From positions 44,289,551 through 44,353,550 of the forward strand of contig OZ022260.1 of the NCBI GenBank assembly GCA_963978905.1: DNA of 64,000 nt, given 5' to 3'. Within the stretch, counting starts at the first letter, position 1. The number at the start of each line of letters is the position of its first letter. Source of the stretch: Trichostrongylus colubriformis (Eukaryota; Nematoda; Chromadorea; Rhabditida; Trichostrongylidae). Both the position numbers and the translations under genes were made by a program. The notes under the pieces are model-generated. The model saw only the letters and a list, made by a program, of their open reading frames with translations, did no database searches and was not told where the DNA came from. This document shows positions 23,690-34,275 of this stretch, piece after piece.

Positions 23690-24765
23690 TTTCTACGCCC
23701 TGCATCCTCCTCTATGCATTATTTTTCCGGTCCCTCACCACTGATGTCCCCTTAGCACTTCTTATATCACTTCAAAAATTCAGAGTTCCAGCTTTGCTGC
23801 GACGCAAGATATCAATTTCTCGCCATTCGCTTATCAGTTGCTATCACTTCCGTTTCCTCATCACTGATGTCCCCTTACCACCCCTTATATCACTTTGAAA
23901 ATTTACAGGGGGTGCCAAAAAAAAAAGTAATTTTGTCTCGTCCACTTTCGCCCCACTTTAGTCGAACTACAGCAAATTTTGTTGAGGTATTCACATCCCC
24001 AGATTCGAGAGCAGACCTCACTCTATCACTACACTCCGTGGCTGCCTTCTGCACGAGCAGGAACGGGAGCGAGGAAATAGTGAACAAGATGTGTCACCTT
24101 AACTGGGCAAAATCCGAAATTTCGTCGCCCTCGTTCACAACCTTGCTGAGGTCCGTTCACTCTGGGTACCTAACAATAAGGTGATTCATACTGGGTGGTG
24201 TTCTTTAGGATAACGTTTTTTTCCAGGTTCCCAGCGCCCTTCGTTTTCAAGAGCCAAAACGTGCACTTACCACTGAAACCCCTCCGGAGGCGGATTTGGG
24301 CATGAAAATGATACTTCGGATCATAGCAGCCTTGTCCAAGCAGCAGGAGCTCTGTGACTTCCATTAAGCGAAGGGCCAATCCTTAGGAAGCTTCCCACAA
24401 AAGACCTACCATGGAACCCGGCTCCACTGTTTTAAGGGGACCTTGATACCGTGGGTGCTCCGGAGCCCGACTGCGTCGCTTAAAGGTTCTATATTTTTAT
24501 GAAAATGAAAGTAGTGAGTCTCAGCATGTTCCTGCTTTTAGAGGAACATTTCGGGAATATTTTGCCCCAATACTTTCATTTCCTTCGTTTCCCTATGTTT
24601 TGTATAATTGGGAGATGTGAGCCGTGGGCAAAATTACTTTTTTTTTGGCACCCCCTGTAGAGTCCCAGCTTTGCTGCGACGCGAGATATATTTTGTGACA
24701 GACGGACAGACGGACGGACGGAGGGACAGACAGACGAAGCGTTTTATATATAGTAGGGATACACA
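23690..24765. mobile_element. Family F repeat, interrupted by a TA-flanked element
   Basis: Family F phrases include CCAGCTTTGCTGCGACGC, TTATATCACTT and CAGACGGACAGACGGACGG, ending GCGTTTTATATATAGTAGGG. They recur at about 18090, 36670, 38570, 46690 and 63360. A 752-bp insertion (23906-24657) splits this copy inside the phrase leading to AGTCCCAGCTTTGC. Confidence 0.75.
23906..24657. mobile_element. TIR element family I, copy 1, with TA target duplication
   Basis: It starts CAGGGGGTGCCAAAAAAA and ends with the inverse, TTTGGCACCCCCTG. TA dinucleotides flank both ends (23904-23905 and 24658-24659), which is the Tc1/mariner-superfamily pattern. The terminal inverted repeats are about 29 bp. 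I see no intact transposase frame. The host sequence is a family F repeat, so the insertion is younger than that copy. Confidence 0.88.
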
Positions 24766-25339
24766 TTGAATTGTAGTGTGCAGATTTGTAAGGGAAAGCT
24801 TTTGAATTTCAGTCTTGCTAACGACTGCAGTTAGAATGGGATGCTCATACTCACTAAGCCTTTTAGCATCAGGCTAATTTCTACCCTTGCCAGTTTCTTC
24901 TCTCGTTTACTTATTTACTCGTCTACTCTCACCTAATTCCTATTTCACTTATGTTCGCGATTATGAAAAACCGATCACTTAACTCACAGGGTCACAGGCC
25001 GAGGTGAAACTAGTGTAACCAAGTTACAGCCTGCTCGTTTTATATGTTTTATTATGGAATATTATGCACAATATGCAGAATGTCCCATCTGAGGGATATG
25101 ATGGATCTCCTGATATACTTCATGTTATAAACTCATATATGCCAGTAAACTCCATCAACGCTTTTTTCTGTTTCGACCTGAGCGATGACTTTTTTAGCTT
25201 ATAGGCTTGCCATATTGGGAGAAATCGCAAAGGCACGATAAGTGCTCTTATGGAGGCTCACTCCGATCTCAAGTGAAACAGTCGGTTCCCAATCCGGTAA
25301 TCAAAGGGAAGAGAACCATGTAATATGACTCAAAAACAG

Positions 25340-25515
25340 CATTAGGGGTAATGAGGTTATTGAGAAGTGGTTACTGAGAATTCCCTCAAAGAAGTCACTT
25401 ATATGGAAACTATAGGTCGAAGAAGACTATCTGTGGCGAAATTCCGGTGATAAAGCGCGCCTCCGAGCTGTAAAAACGGATAACAGCTGACGCCTTGGAT
25501 GACAGACCCCGCCTT
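25340..25515. mobile_element. Family C repeat fragment
   Basis: It shares AACAGCATTAGGGGTAATG, GAAGTCACTTATATGGAA and GGCGAAATTCCGGTG with the larger copies at 29345-29900 and 39966-40535. Confidence 0.65.
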
Positions 25516-25519
25516 CAGG

Positions 25520-25965
25520 CGACGTGTTTCGTGGAATCGCCCACGCGTAAAAGAGTTTTTTGTAACCCAGATATTTATGTTGCATTTACCTGATAAGGAC
25601 CGCATGCAAAGTTACTCCAAAAGTAAGAATTCGTCTGAGTTACAGCCTCGCAAATTCTCGGCCGGATGGGTGGAGCCTTCGAGTAAAAGCCCCGTCCCGT
25701 CATCCGCAACGGTTGGGAATAGAGAGTGGAACTGTGTACAGAACATTCTGTTCTTACAATGCATCTTAGACCTCGGCGAACGACGGGTGGTCACTCTCTC
25801 AGAGGCACAGCCCACCCGGCCGAAACTTTGTAGTGCCGTATCTCAGCCGGATTCACATTTTTCCGCGTGAAACTTTGCATGCTGCCCATGTTAGGCAAGT
25901 ACAACATAAATATATGGGTAACAGAAAAACAGCTGTTTCCGTGTACGATTCCTTTAAGGAATCGC
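25520..25965. mobile_element. Foldback MITE family B, complete copy
   Basis: The two arms (about 25530-25610 and 25860-25950) are mutually inverted. One reads TTTTTTGTAACCCAGATATT, GTTGCATTTACC and CGCATGCAAAGTT. The other reads AACTTTGCATGCTGCCCATG and ACATAAATATATGGGTAACA. The unique centre is ~250 bp. Confidence 0.8.
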
Positions 25966-26504
25966 ACTAAATGATCCGCTCACCCGCTGGAGGAGCGCTG
26001 TCACTAAAAGCTGACCGACCAGCAGAAAGCGTGTTGAGAAGGCAAATCAGCAGTGGGTGCGAAAATCTGTACTGTGCCGCTTTTTCCGCCGACAGGTGTT
26101 CAGATTGCTCGGCGGGATTTCAATCGAATTGCTCTTCTTCCAGTTCTGCTTTGGAACGGCGAAGATTTCTCCATTCCTTTCGTTTTTTGTTCATGCACTG
26201 TATTACTTGGAAGGTTTCGAAAAAAGTTAGAATCACGGAAATTCCGTGGATGACTCTTTCAAAGTTCGTGCGGTGATCAAACATCCACGTTTTCACGTTG
26301 AGATTTCCAGTGACTGTGACAGTCCTGCCAGAATTCCGCAGTTAATGTACACTCACGAGACACGAAATCGAAGAGTAGCGATTGAAAATTATGGGGACTG
26401 CTCCTAGAGATTCCACAGGTTAGAAAAAGTGACGGCCCAAAAGCGTACTTCGCCTCGTAAAGAGACTATTTCGAACGGCGGTACTCCAGTGGCGCACTCC
26501 CCTT

Positions 26505-26733
26505 GTAGAACGCTCGACCCAACCACACTTTAGTATGATGATCGTGGCGGAAGCCCACATATTTAAATTCGAAACTCGGCCTAGTTTGGCACTATGCCAC
26601 GATCCAAGTTCGACTTCGTGGGTTCTCGCCACGGCCATCATGCATTGTTTGGCATTGAGCCAAGATTCGGATTTAAATTCGTGGCTCTCGCCACAGCCAT
26701 CATACTGTAGTGTGGTTGGATCGAGCGTTTTAC
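26505..26733. mobile_element. MITE family G
   Basis: Terminal inverted repeats of about 36 bp: GTAGAACGCTCGACCCAACC at the left and GGTTGGATCGAGCGTTTTAC at the right. CGTGGCGGAAGCCCACATAT inside is mirrored by GTGGCTCTCGCCACAG, so the fold extends inward. Confidence 0.8.
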
Positions 26734-27004
26734 AAACTTACCGCGTCACCAGAGAGCCGCCTTGACCGCGGCAGCCACATGGTTTTGACGCCGTCGCCGC
26801 TAGAGCTGACGTCGTAGCGCAAAGTATGAACCGATCTGGAAATGGAATGGTAAGAAAACAACATGGGCCTTAGCACAAGTTCTTGAAGTAAGCAATTGAG
26901 CGCTTGTCGGGAAATTTTTCTGGTTCCTACACTTGCACTCCACCGAGCACTTCTGATTTCATCTTCTGAGCATAGGATCAATACTGAAGAGAAAACCGCA
27001 TAAC

Positions 27005-27180
27005 TTCATGCTCTGGCAATGGCAGCATAGCCCCTTAAAAAAAGATTGGAGTAAAGTGGGAGATGAGATCTCCTAAAGAAAGTCACCCAAATGAAAATTA
27101 CGGGTCTAGAGAGAGTATCTATGGCAAAATTCCAGTGAACGAGGGTGCCGGGTTCAGAAATTGGCGTCTTTTTTAACTTC
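27005..27180. mobile_element. Family C repeat fragment
   Basis: It carries GCATAGCCCCTTAAA, GAAAGTCACCCAAATG and CTATGGCAAAATTCCAGTG, diverged from the other family C copies. Confidence 0.6.
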
Positions 27181-27317
27181 CACTTGCCATTTGTTTTATC
27201 TCGCCCCGCCCCTTTTTCAAGCTGATCCGCCCGCTCTCGGCTTTTGCACTTGTACATCTGAAGTCATATTCAATGATTACTCCTTATTCCACTCGAACTG
27301 CCCCTACCACTGACCTC

Positions 27318-27473
27318 ACAGTCCATTTCCCAAAGCCTGGCAGGGCGAGGCCTACGGACTTGGTTGAAAGCGTGTCGATCTCTCTCACCCCGCCACACAC
27401 TCTCGCTCTCGCCACGTACTCTCTCACCCAAGTCCGTAGGGCACGCCCTGCCAGGGGTCGAGATATGGACTGT
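27318..27473. mobile_element. Foldback MITE family E, copy 1
   Basis: The ends are ACAGTCCATTTCCC and ATATGGACTGT. Inside, CCTGGCAGGGCGAGGCCTAC is mirrored by GTAGGGCACGCCCTGCCAGG. The centre is a pyrimidine-rich CTCTCACCCCGCCACACACT. Other copies are at 50294-50442 and, in part, 38440-38550. Confidence 0.85.
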
Positions 27474-28634
27474 ATGTAGGATCTGTAGAAACTGTGATGG
27501 AGCTTGCACAGCTGGGACTGTTCCACTTCATTCTGAAATCTAATGTCTTAATTTTACTAATGAAATTTTATTTTTAGAAATTTTTCATAGCGGAAGGGCG
27601 TTGTTTCTCTCTCCCTACTGTCTGGCAGTGATCGCATCACAAGTGGTAATTAGGACGTACCGACGGGAAACACCACGAGCGGATCGTCATTGATGACCTT
27701 ATCAACCACTTACTATCTTCCTCCGCATCAGTGTGTCGCCTAAACCGTCTTCGCTTCCCATGTATTCTAGAGTTACGAGATCTCGATGTACTGTGGAAGG
27801 TTTCTGTCACAACATCTGAAATAACTTAGGAGCTATATACGGTCTATTTTTGTGCTATTCTCTGAATTACTTCCTATACGACAGCGTCAGGGCACATCTT
27901 TGTTCCAAGGTTGCATGAAATACGATTCGAGACTTCCGTAGGTATGAGTGATCCGAGAGTCTGCTTCGGAAAAGCAACTGCTGAGAGCAAAGGCTATATT
28001 ATTATGTGTCCTCAGTCTTTATTTTGAAATGATTTTAGCATGAATTTCTCACGAATGCTATGTTTGCTAGCCAATGTGACAGTTTAGGGTAAGGCTTAGG
28101 GTAAGGCTGCAAAGCTAGTGTGCCATCGTAGCAGCGCTCCCTTTGACAGCTTCCCCTGAAACATTCTATATGCTGGAAATCTCGTACTAGCGACTAATTG
28201 ATTGACGAAATAATCTTACTCCATTTTTTTCAGTCCATGTTGATGTGCTATGCATATGGAATCACATAGAACTTGAAGTCCGTGTTATTTCAGAGTTTCA
28301 AGTAGTTAGAGAAGATCTAATCATTGAAAGCATTACGAGAAGATCATTCAAGCGATTACCGCTCATCTCAAAAAATTTGTTTTGTGGTCTTAAAGCGTCC
28401 TGTATCCGATATCTGACAAGCTTCCCTTGGATACTACTGTGTATGTCTATCATCAGTATCATAGTAATCAATTGATTGATCTATGCAGCGTAAGAGATGG
28501 AGATATTGTAAACCTACTTACGAGTCAGAGCTGATTCATGGTCTCGCACGGGTGACGGAATCCATGGAATCACCGCTGACATGGCAAGTTCCTCATGTAT
28601 TACAAGCTCTGCGCCAATGCACTTTACATTTCGA

Positions 28635-28990
28635 TCATACTTCCTTAAAGGAATCGTCCACAGGAAAACGAGTTATTCTGTTACCAGTATATTTATGTTG
28701 TATTTGCCTAATAAGGGCCGCATGCAAAGTTTCACTCGAAAAAGTGGTTGGAAACGCAGAGTGGGACTATTTAGGTAATTTTCTCTCCCTACAATGCGCC
28801 TCCGACCGCGGCGGACGGCGGGATGGGCACTTGTTCGGAGGACACGCTCATCCGGCCGGGCTTTGTGGTGCTGTATCATAGCCGGATTCACATTTTTTCG
28901 TGCGAAATTTTGCATGCGGCCTACATTAGTCAAATACAACATAAATATATGGGTAACAGAAAAGCTCCATTTCCTTGGACGACCTTTAAT
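28635..28990. mobile_element. Foldback MITE family B, second complete copy
   Basis: The arms read CTTAAAGGAATCGTCC, GTTACCAGTATATTTATG and CGCATGCAAAGTTTCA, inverted as TTTTGCATGCGGCC, CAACATAAATATATGGGTAA and TTGGACGACC. Confidence 0.8.
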
Positions 28991-29344
28991 GGCGCATCAA
29001 GGGCCCTTATCTGAGAAGCCTACCCATGAGATACCAGAGGCAAAAATAAAGCAGGAAAGCACTTTTCAAAATTTTTTAGTCGGAAGTAGCGTACACTAGA
29101 AGTATTCGATTTTGGGCTTTTAGTAGCAGCACAAATTTGATGCAGCTTGGATACTACGCCCATTTCATGTACATGCTCCGTGTGTGAATTCGCTACTACT
29201 TTGCGACTGCAGTTGCGAAGCTTGTGTCCATGATTTCATGGCGCACAATCGGAATTTGTTTACATCGTTCAGGAGCTGACCACCTCCATTGGTTCTGGCT
29301 CACTTTCCAGGATTATTGATGGTTTCAACTCAGCAAAACTGAGT

Positions 29345-29900
29345 AGCCCCTTAAAGACAGCATTAGAGTAATGTGGTATTGAGGAATGCCTGAAAGAAAT
29401 CACTTCCATGGAACCTATGAGCCCGAGAAGGCGATCTATGGCGAAATTCCGGTGGAAAAGTGCGCCTGTGAGCTGTAGAAACGGCGCAACGGATAAGAGC
29501 TGCCGCCTTCCGATAATCGACCCCGCCTCCTATCGACGTGATACCTGGATGGCTACGATGAGAGCGGCCAAAGATACGCGGCAGGATCGAAGTACTGCAG
29601 CGCGCTTTCGCAGTTTTAGCCTAAAGCTCACTCCAGGAAAAAGATGCTGTCGTATTACCAAAAATTCCCTTGTGTTTACATGGCAGCATACCAATGGAAA
29701 TTTCGTTCGGAGTATCCGCCTCTTGACGGAAAGGTCGTTCGCGTTGAGGATCAACGAGAGAAGGGGGTCCTATTTCTCGGGTTGGCCATTTCCATCCGTT
29801 TTTTTCACTGTCTTGTTACTAGGCATCTCGACTTTCAGATTCACTACTTCTTTTACATTTCGTCCGAATTTTCCCTAATGCTGCATTCAAATCGCGATAG
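29345..29900 (+). mobile_element. Family C repeat, longest copy
   Basis: About 555 bp running from CCCCTTAAAGACAGCATTAG to TTTCGTCCGAATTTTCCC. The same sequence lies in reverse orientation at 39966-40535. A 156-codon open frame (29408-29878) crosses it, but the matching frame is broken in the second copy, so I do not call a gene. Confidence 0.75.
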
Positions 29901-30355
29901 TGTTATGTAGTAGTTAATGAGAAAAATGACTGCAATCAAGAATAGCGTGAGTTTTAGAACGCTGATGGATTTTTCTGTTCTTCTCTCTTCGAACTTAGAG
30001 TTGCTCTTCGAAAATGATGTCTTAGCAGCTCTAATAGGGAGTTATTGAAACAAAAAGGTGGGCGAATGCACCATGATCAGACTTCTCTTCATGCAAGAAC
30101 AATCTGTGGATAAGACTTCTTTGTAGTTTTAGTTTTACCAGATGTGCGCTAGAAATCGCTAACACTCTATGCATGTTGGAATACGTTGTCATTTGGCGTC
30201 TTCCTTTCCTTTCTTATCGTTTCAGAACAACATCACCTTCTGTTATCTTGTTTTCTGCCTCTCCAATTTTCCATACTCCCTCATCACCTTCAGGACGGTC
30301 ATCCACTGCTTGTCTGACAGTCTCCACGATTATTGAAGTATTTTCGTAGCCCAAT

Positions 30356-30367
30356 TGATAAGATAAG
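30356..30367 (+). promoter_or_regulatory. Tandem overlapping GATA sites before the FOG-like ATG
   Basis: TGATAAGATAAG contains two overlapping WGATAR sites (TGATAA and AGATAA), ending 20 nt before the start codon. A GATA cofactor gene with GATA sites at its start would suit autoregulation. That is inference, since GATA words are common in AT-rich DNA. Confidence 0.35.
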
Positions 30368-30387
30368 TTCGCTCAGGTGTTGATGAT

Positions 30388-30696
30388 ATGGAGAGTGGAT
30401 CACGTCGCAAACAGCTGCGACCTTCTCGAGTGAACGACGACGACGAGCAGCCGTCTTCTCCTGTCACCACCGCACTACGATCTACCGTAGCATCACCGAG
30501 CCCAATGAGTATGTCTAATGGACGATCGTCATCGGCTAACGACGGCAATCAACCGATGTTTGTGAATAACATCAAGTTGGAAGTGAACGAAAATGAGGCC
30601 CCTACCGGCATCGAAATGATGTCCGGCGAGACAAGAGGACCGTTTCCGGTCAAAGAACTAAGAATGTGCAATAGTGAAGCGGAGTTCGTGATCACG
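30388..30696 (+). CDS. FOG-like exon 1: repression motif
   Basis: Starts at ATG 30388. An in-frame stop at 30364 and an acceptor-like gctcag at 30371-30376 make this the first usable Met, and the AG could be a spliced-leader or cis acceptor. It encodes 103 residues, Ser/Asp-rich after SRRKQ. The donor is gtaagt, phase 0. Confidence 0.88.
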
Positions 30697-33600
30697 GTAA
30701 GTACCACGTCATGATCTTCAGACCTCATTTTTCACGTAATCAGCGGTAGCATATCTTTCGTCGACTTCCCTTCTAAAAGGAACGTTTTCAGTTAGTCGAT
30801 CAGATGGGCAACAAGCACTTTTTCGATGTGGATTCTATAGATCCTCTAATAAAAAGGATCAAACCCTGTCCTAATGCCCTCGAAGCGAACTGTATTCTCT
30901 TCCATGTCGGTAAGATACTTTATTACGTTAAGACTCCTTTCCATTAATTATTTCTGCTCCATTTCCAGACATTTTATCGCTTTCTGTTTTCTTTGTTCTG
31001 GTAGGAGATCGCGTAGTAGGCAGTGGTGCTTACCAGGGAAGGGGAGAAGGGTTCTAAATTTCCATGGAGCTTTGAATTGAAACCAAAATGGATTGATAAT
31101 GATCCGAATACTGATTATAACTGTGAAAACTGAAATCCAAAATTGCAAAATGCCATTCTAAAGCGAGTTAGGATGGATCAAAGTTTCCAATATCATCTAA
31201 GCTAGCGTCAGCCACCGTCGCTCACTGGTAGTGTTCTGAGTTTGTAGGGAAGGAGGAAGGGATCTGGGTTTGCTTCCCGCCGGTGCACATTTTTTAGCAT
31301 TTCGTGTTTCATTGTCAGTAAGTGCTGCTCCTTCTTTTTTGTAACCTTCCTTGTACTGGCACCTACTCACACCCATATTTACACCGCCACTTTCTTTATA
31401 ACTTTTGACTTTAGTCAAATTTTCAAAAATTTAATTAGCGAATTCAGTTGTTATACGTAACATATGGAAATCAAGTAAAACCGATCGACACCAGCATCAA
31501 TTAACACCGATGGAACAGAGCACGGAATGTGTGAGCCATAATGTTGTTCACAGAATCTTACAAGGGTGCATCTTATGGGGCGCATGTTATGCACCCCTGT
31601 TTTATAACAAACAGATAGTACACACCAATTTATGCTTCATCTGATGCGGGGGTGGGGGTGCCAGTACAAGAAAACTTTCAGAAGTGAAAGAGAAGCGTTT
31701 TCTGGCCATGAAACACAAAACGCAAAATAAGGTGCACCGGTGGGGACCAAACTCAGTATCCCCCTAACACAGACCACGAAACTACGAGTGAGCCACATTG
31801 GCTGTTGCTAGCTCAGATGACACCGTGCTGATGACGAAGTGCCTCAAAAGCAAGTTTGACCCCTCCAAACTCGCTTCAAATTGCATTTGCAATAATGGCT
31901 TCCACAGTTAATCAGTATTCGGATTTCCATGATCTATCTAGGTCTAAACTTGAAGTTGGGGAATTTGGAACGCTTTTCCGGTTTGTAGCTCCACCGGGGT
32001 TACATCAAAACCAACCGCCTTCCACATCCGTTCTACGCATTCATACTGGCATAAGATTTGTGTCAGATGGAAAGACACCCGACTTGGCTATCGGTTTGAT
32101 AGTACTAACTGTTGTTGTATCAAGTAAGCAAGTAAGCACTTGAATGTGCAGTTCTAGTGGACGGATGGAAATGGAACTTTTCTAATACGGATTAACGAGC
32201 GCTCCCTTCCATTCTCAACCTTCATTAGCGATTACTTGCAAGGTGAACTTTCAAATCCAGTTGGTCTTTGCGTGAGTGCTGCTGTTTTGTACTGCTCAAT
32301 AGGTCGTAGAGCTTCACAGAAGCAATGACTCTTCATGGATGAAATGAAAACCGAGTAATCAATCAAACTGGCCGTCGCCCATTACGATGTTTGTGGTTCC
32401 TTGCTGCCCCTTTCCCTCCTATGATTTCACATACAACTGTAGTCTCTGCAGCGAATTATTTTACGTGACGATTCCATCTCAATCGATACTCAGTTGAGTG
32501 TATCGATGAGAAGGATTGCGTTTGATAGCACCGATAATGCACTGATAAGGCACATATCATGCCGAATTTATCACTCAAACGTCCCAAAAGATGTTTGGAA
32601 AATGCTTACTTCATGTACACAAAGCACAATATATGTACTCAAAGATTCAATGTTGATATTTATTTATTTATGCGTATAGTGACGCGCTTTAAATAAATAA
32701 TAATAACATATAAATAAAGGATCTACCAATAACGGACAGGTGAGGGTCAAATCAGCGACTGCGGGTGTCAAGTGAAATAACGGGATTGTGGCTTGAGCTT
32801 TCGGGACATCGAGCTACGGAGATTTGAATTCTTTTACACTTCATTCAAAATTACTCATCACTTTGCGTAATTAAATTTTTGGCCCAGATGTCGTGTAACA
32901 CAACACAACATGGCGTCCATAACCCAGTGACTCACGTTTCCCCGTCGATACTCTTAACACACTTTCATCTCATGTAGCCGTACCCTTTACTAACAAAGGA
33001 ATTTTTTTTCTACAGCTTTCAAGTCCCATTGGTAGTAATTCTTCCTGTAGAGATACACAGACGGTGTCATCCGCCAAAATTATTTTATGGACACATCTTA
33101 CTTTCGTAAGAAAGAGGTTCAGTAGAATGTATCTCTCGGTCATCCACGCTCTCCTAGAGCTTTCTAGTCATTTAGTACTTAGCGAAGTTCGATAGAGTCA
33201 CTAGAGGAAGTCCACCATATGAGGCATACATGAAGTGCTCTCTCACGAAATCCAGTTTGAAATCGCCGTCTGTAAGATTGCCTTACCCCAATTACGTTTT
33301 CGCAACCTTGCCAACGCAGACAGCTTTGCAATTGGGGCATTTTGTTAATGAAGATTACAGCTTCGTATGTACAAAAAATAATAACTGCCCTACCATCTAG
33401 AACCCTGTAGTATGAGCACAGTGCTTTGAGCACAATTAGTGAACTTTGAATGTGATTTAGAACCTTTAGCTGTCGATGACATGCAAAAGCACAAAGCTTT
33501 GTGTCGATTGGTGTCGGCAGGCTTAGCCTCACGTCTCTGTCAGCGAGATTAAATCGATTGTTTTAACCTTGTCCTGGTAAAACGTTTCTGATCTACTCAA

Positions 33601-34224
33601 AAGTGGGATAGGATAAGTCTCCTGCCATAACACGAAGTGAGCTATCTTATTGGCTGAGTTTTTCGGGTGTGTTCCCTTATGTCACGATTTTTGCACCACT
33701 ACGAGCGGCGTGCGACGCAGTGTGTGCGAGCTATGCGCGACGCGGTAGTTGGGTCTTGGAACGATTACACGCTAATGTGAGGGGGGCGATACGCTGTTGA
33801 CTTGTACTCGCTTCGGGACCCACCAACATGGCGCCTTTATCTCGTCCGCATTGCTTCGCTTGCGACATGCCGCGGGGCGAAAATCCTGACATAAAGGTAC
33901 ACACCCGAATTTTTCGAGCACACTTCCTCTGTGGGATAGTTTCCCAAGTGTGAGCATACTAGTCAGTATTTTCACTCATGGATTGCTCAGACCTTACCGG
34001 ACCTGTACGAAATAAATCACATTTATCCACACTTTGATTCAACCTACGAAAGATTCTAAGGGTTTTTTGATGCCTCAGGGTTCCGGGTGGGCCAGAGTGA
34101 GCTTAAAAAGGCCCTGATCAGATTAAACAACTTATTTGTTTGCGTTAGCTGCTTATTCCGGTAACAGGGAAACTTGGCTATGAATAGAGATGTAAACATG
34201 TGATTTATCTATTTATTTATCTAT

Positions 34225-34275
<51 letters not shown>

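Noticed and set aside
28083..28110. TTAGGGTAAGGCTTAGGGT, telomere-like
   Set aside because: Only two short imperfect units. Nematode telomeres are TTAGGC arrays, so this is not an interstitial telomere of note.
29408..29878. 156-codon frame in a repeat
   Set aside because: It lies in a family C repeat. The same region is broken by frame changes in the copy at 39966-40535, so there is no sign of selection on the frame.
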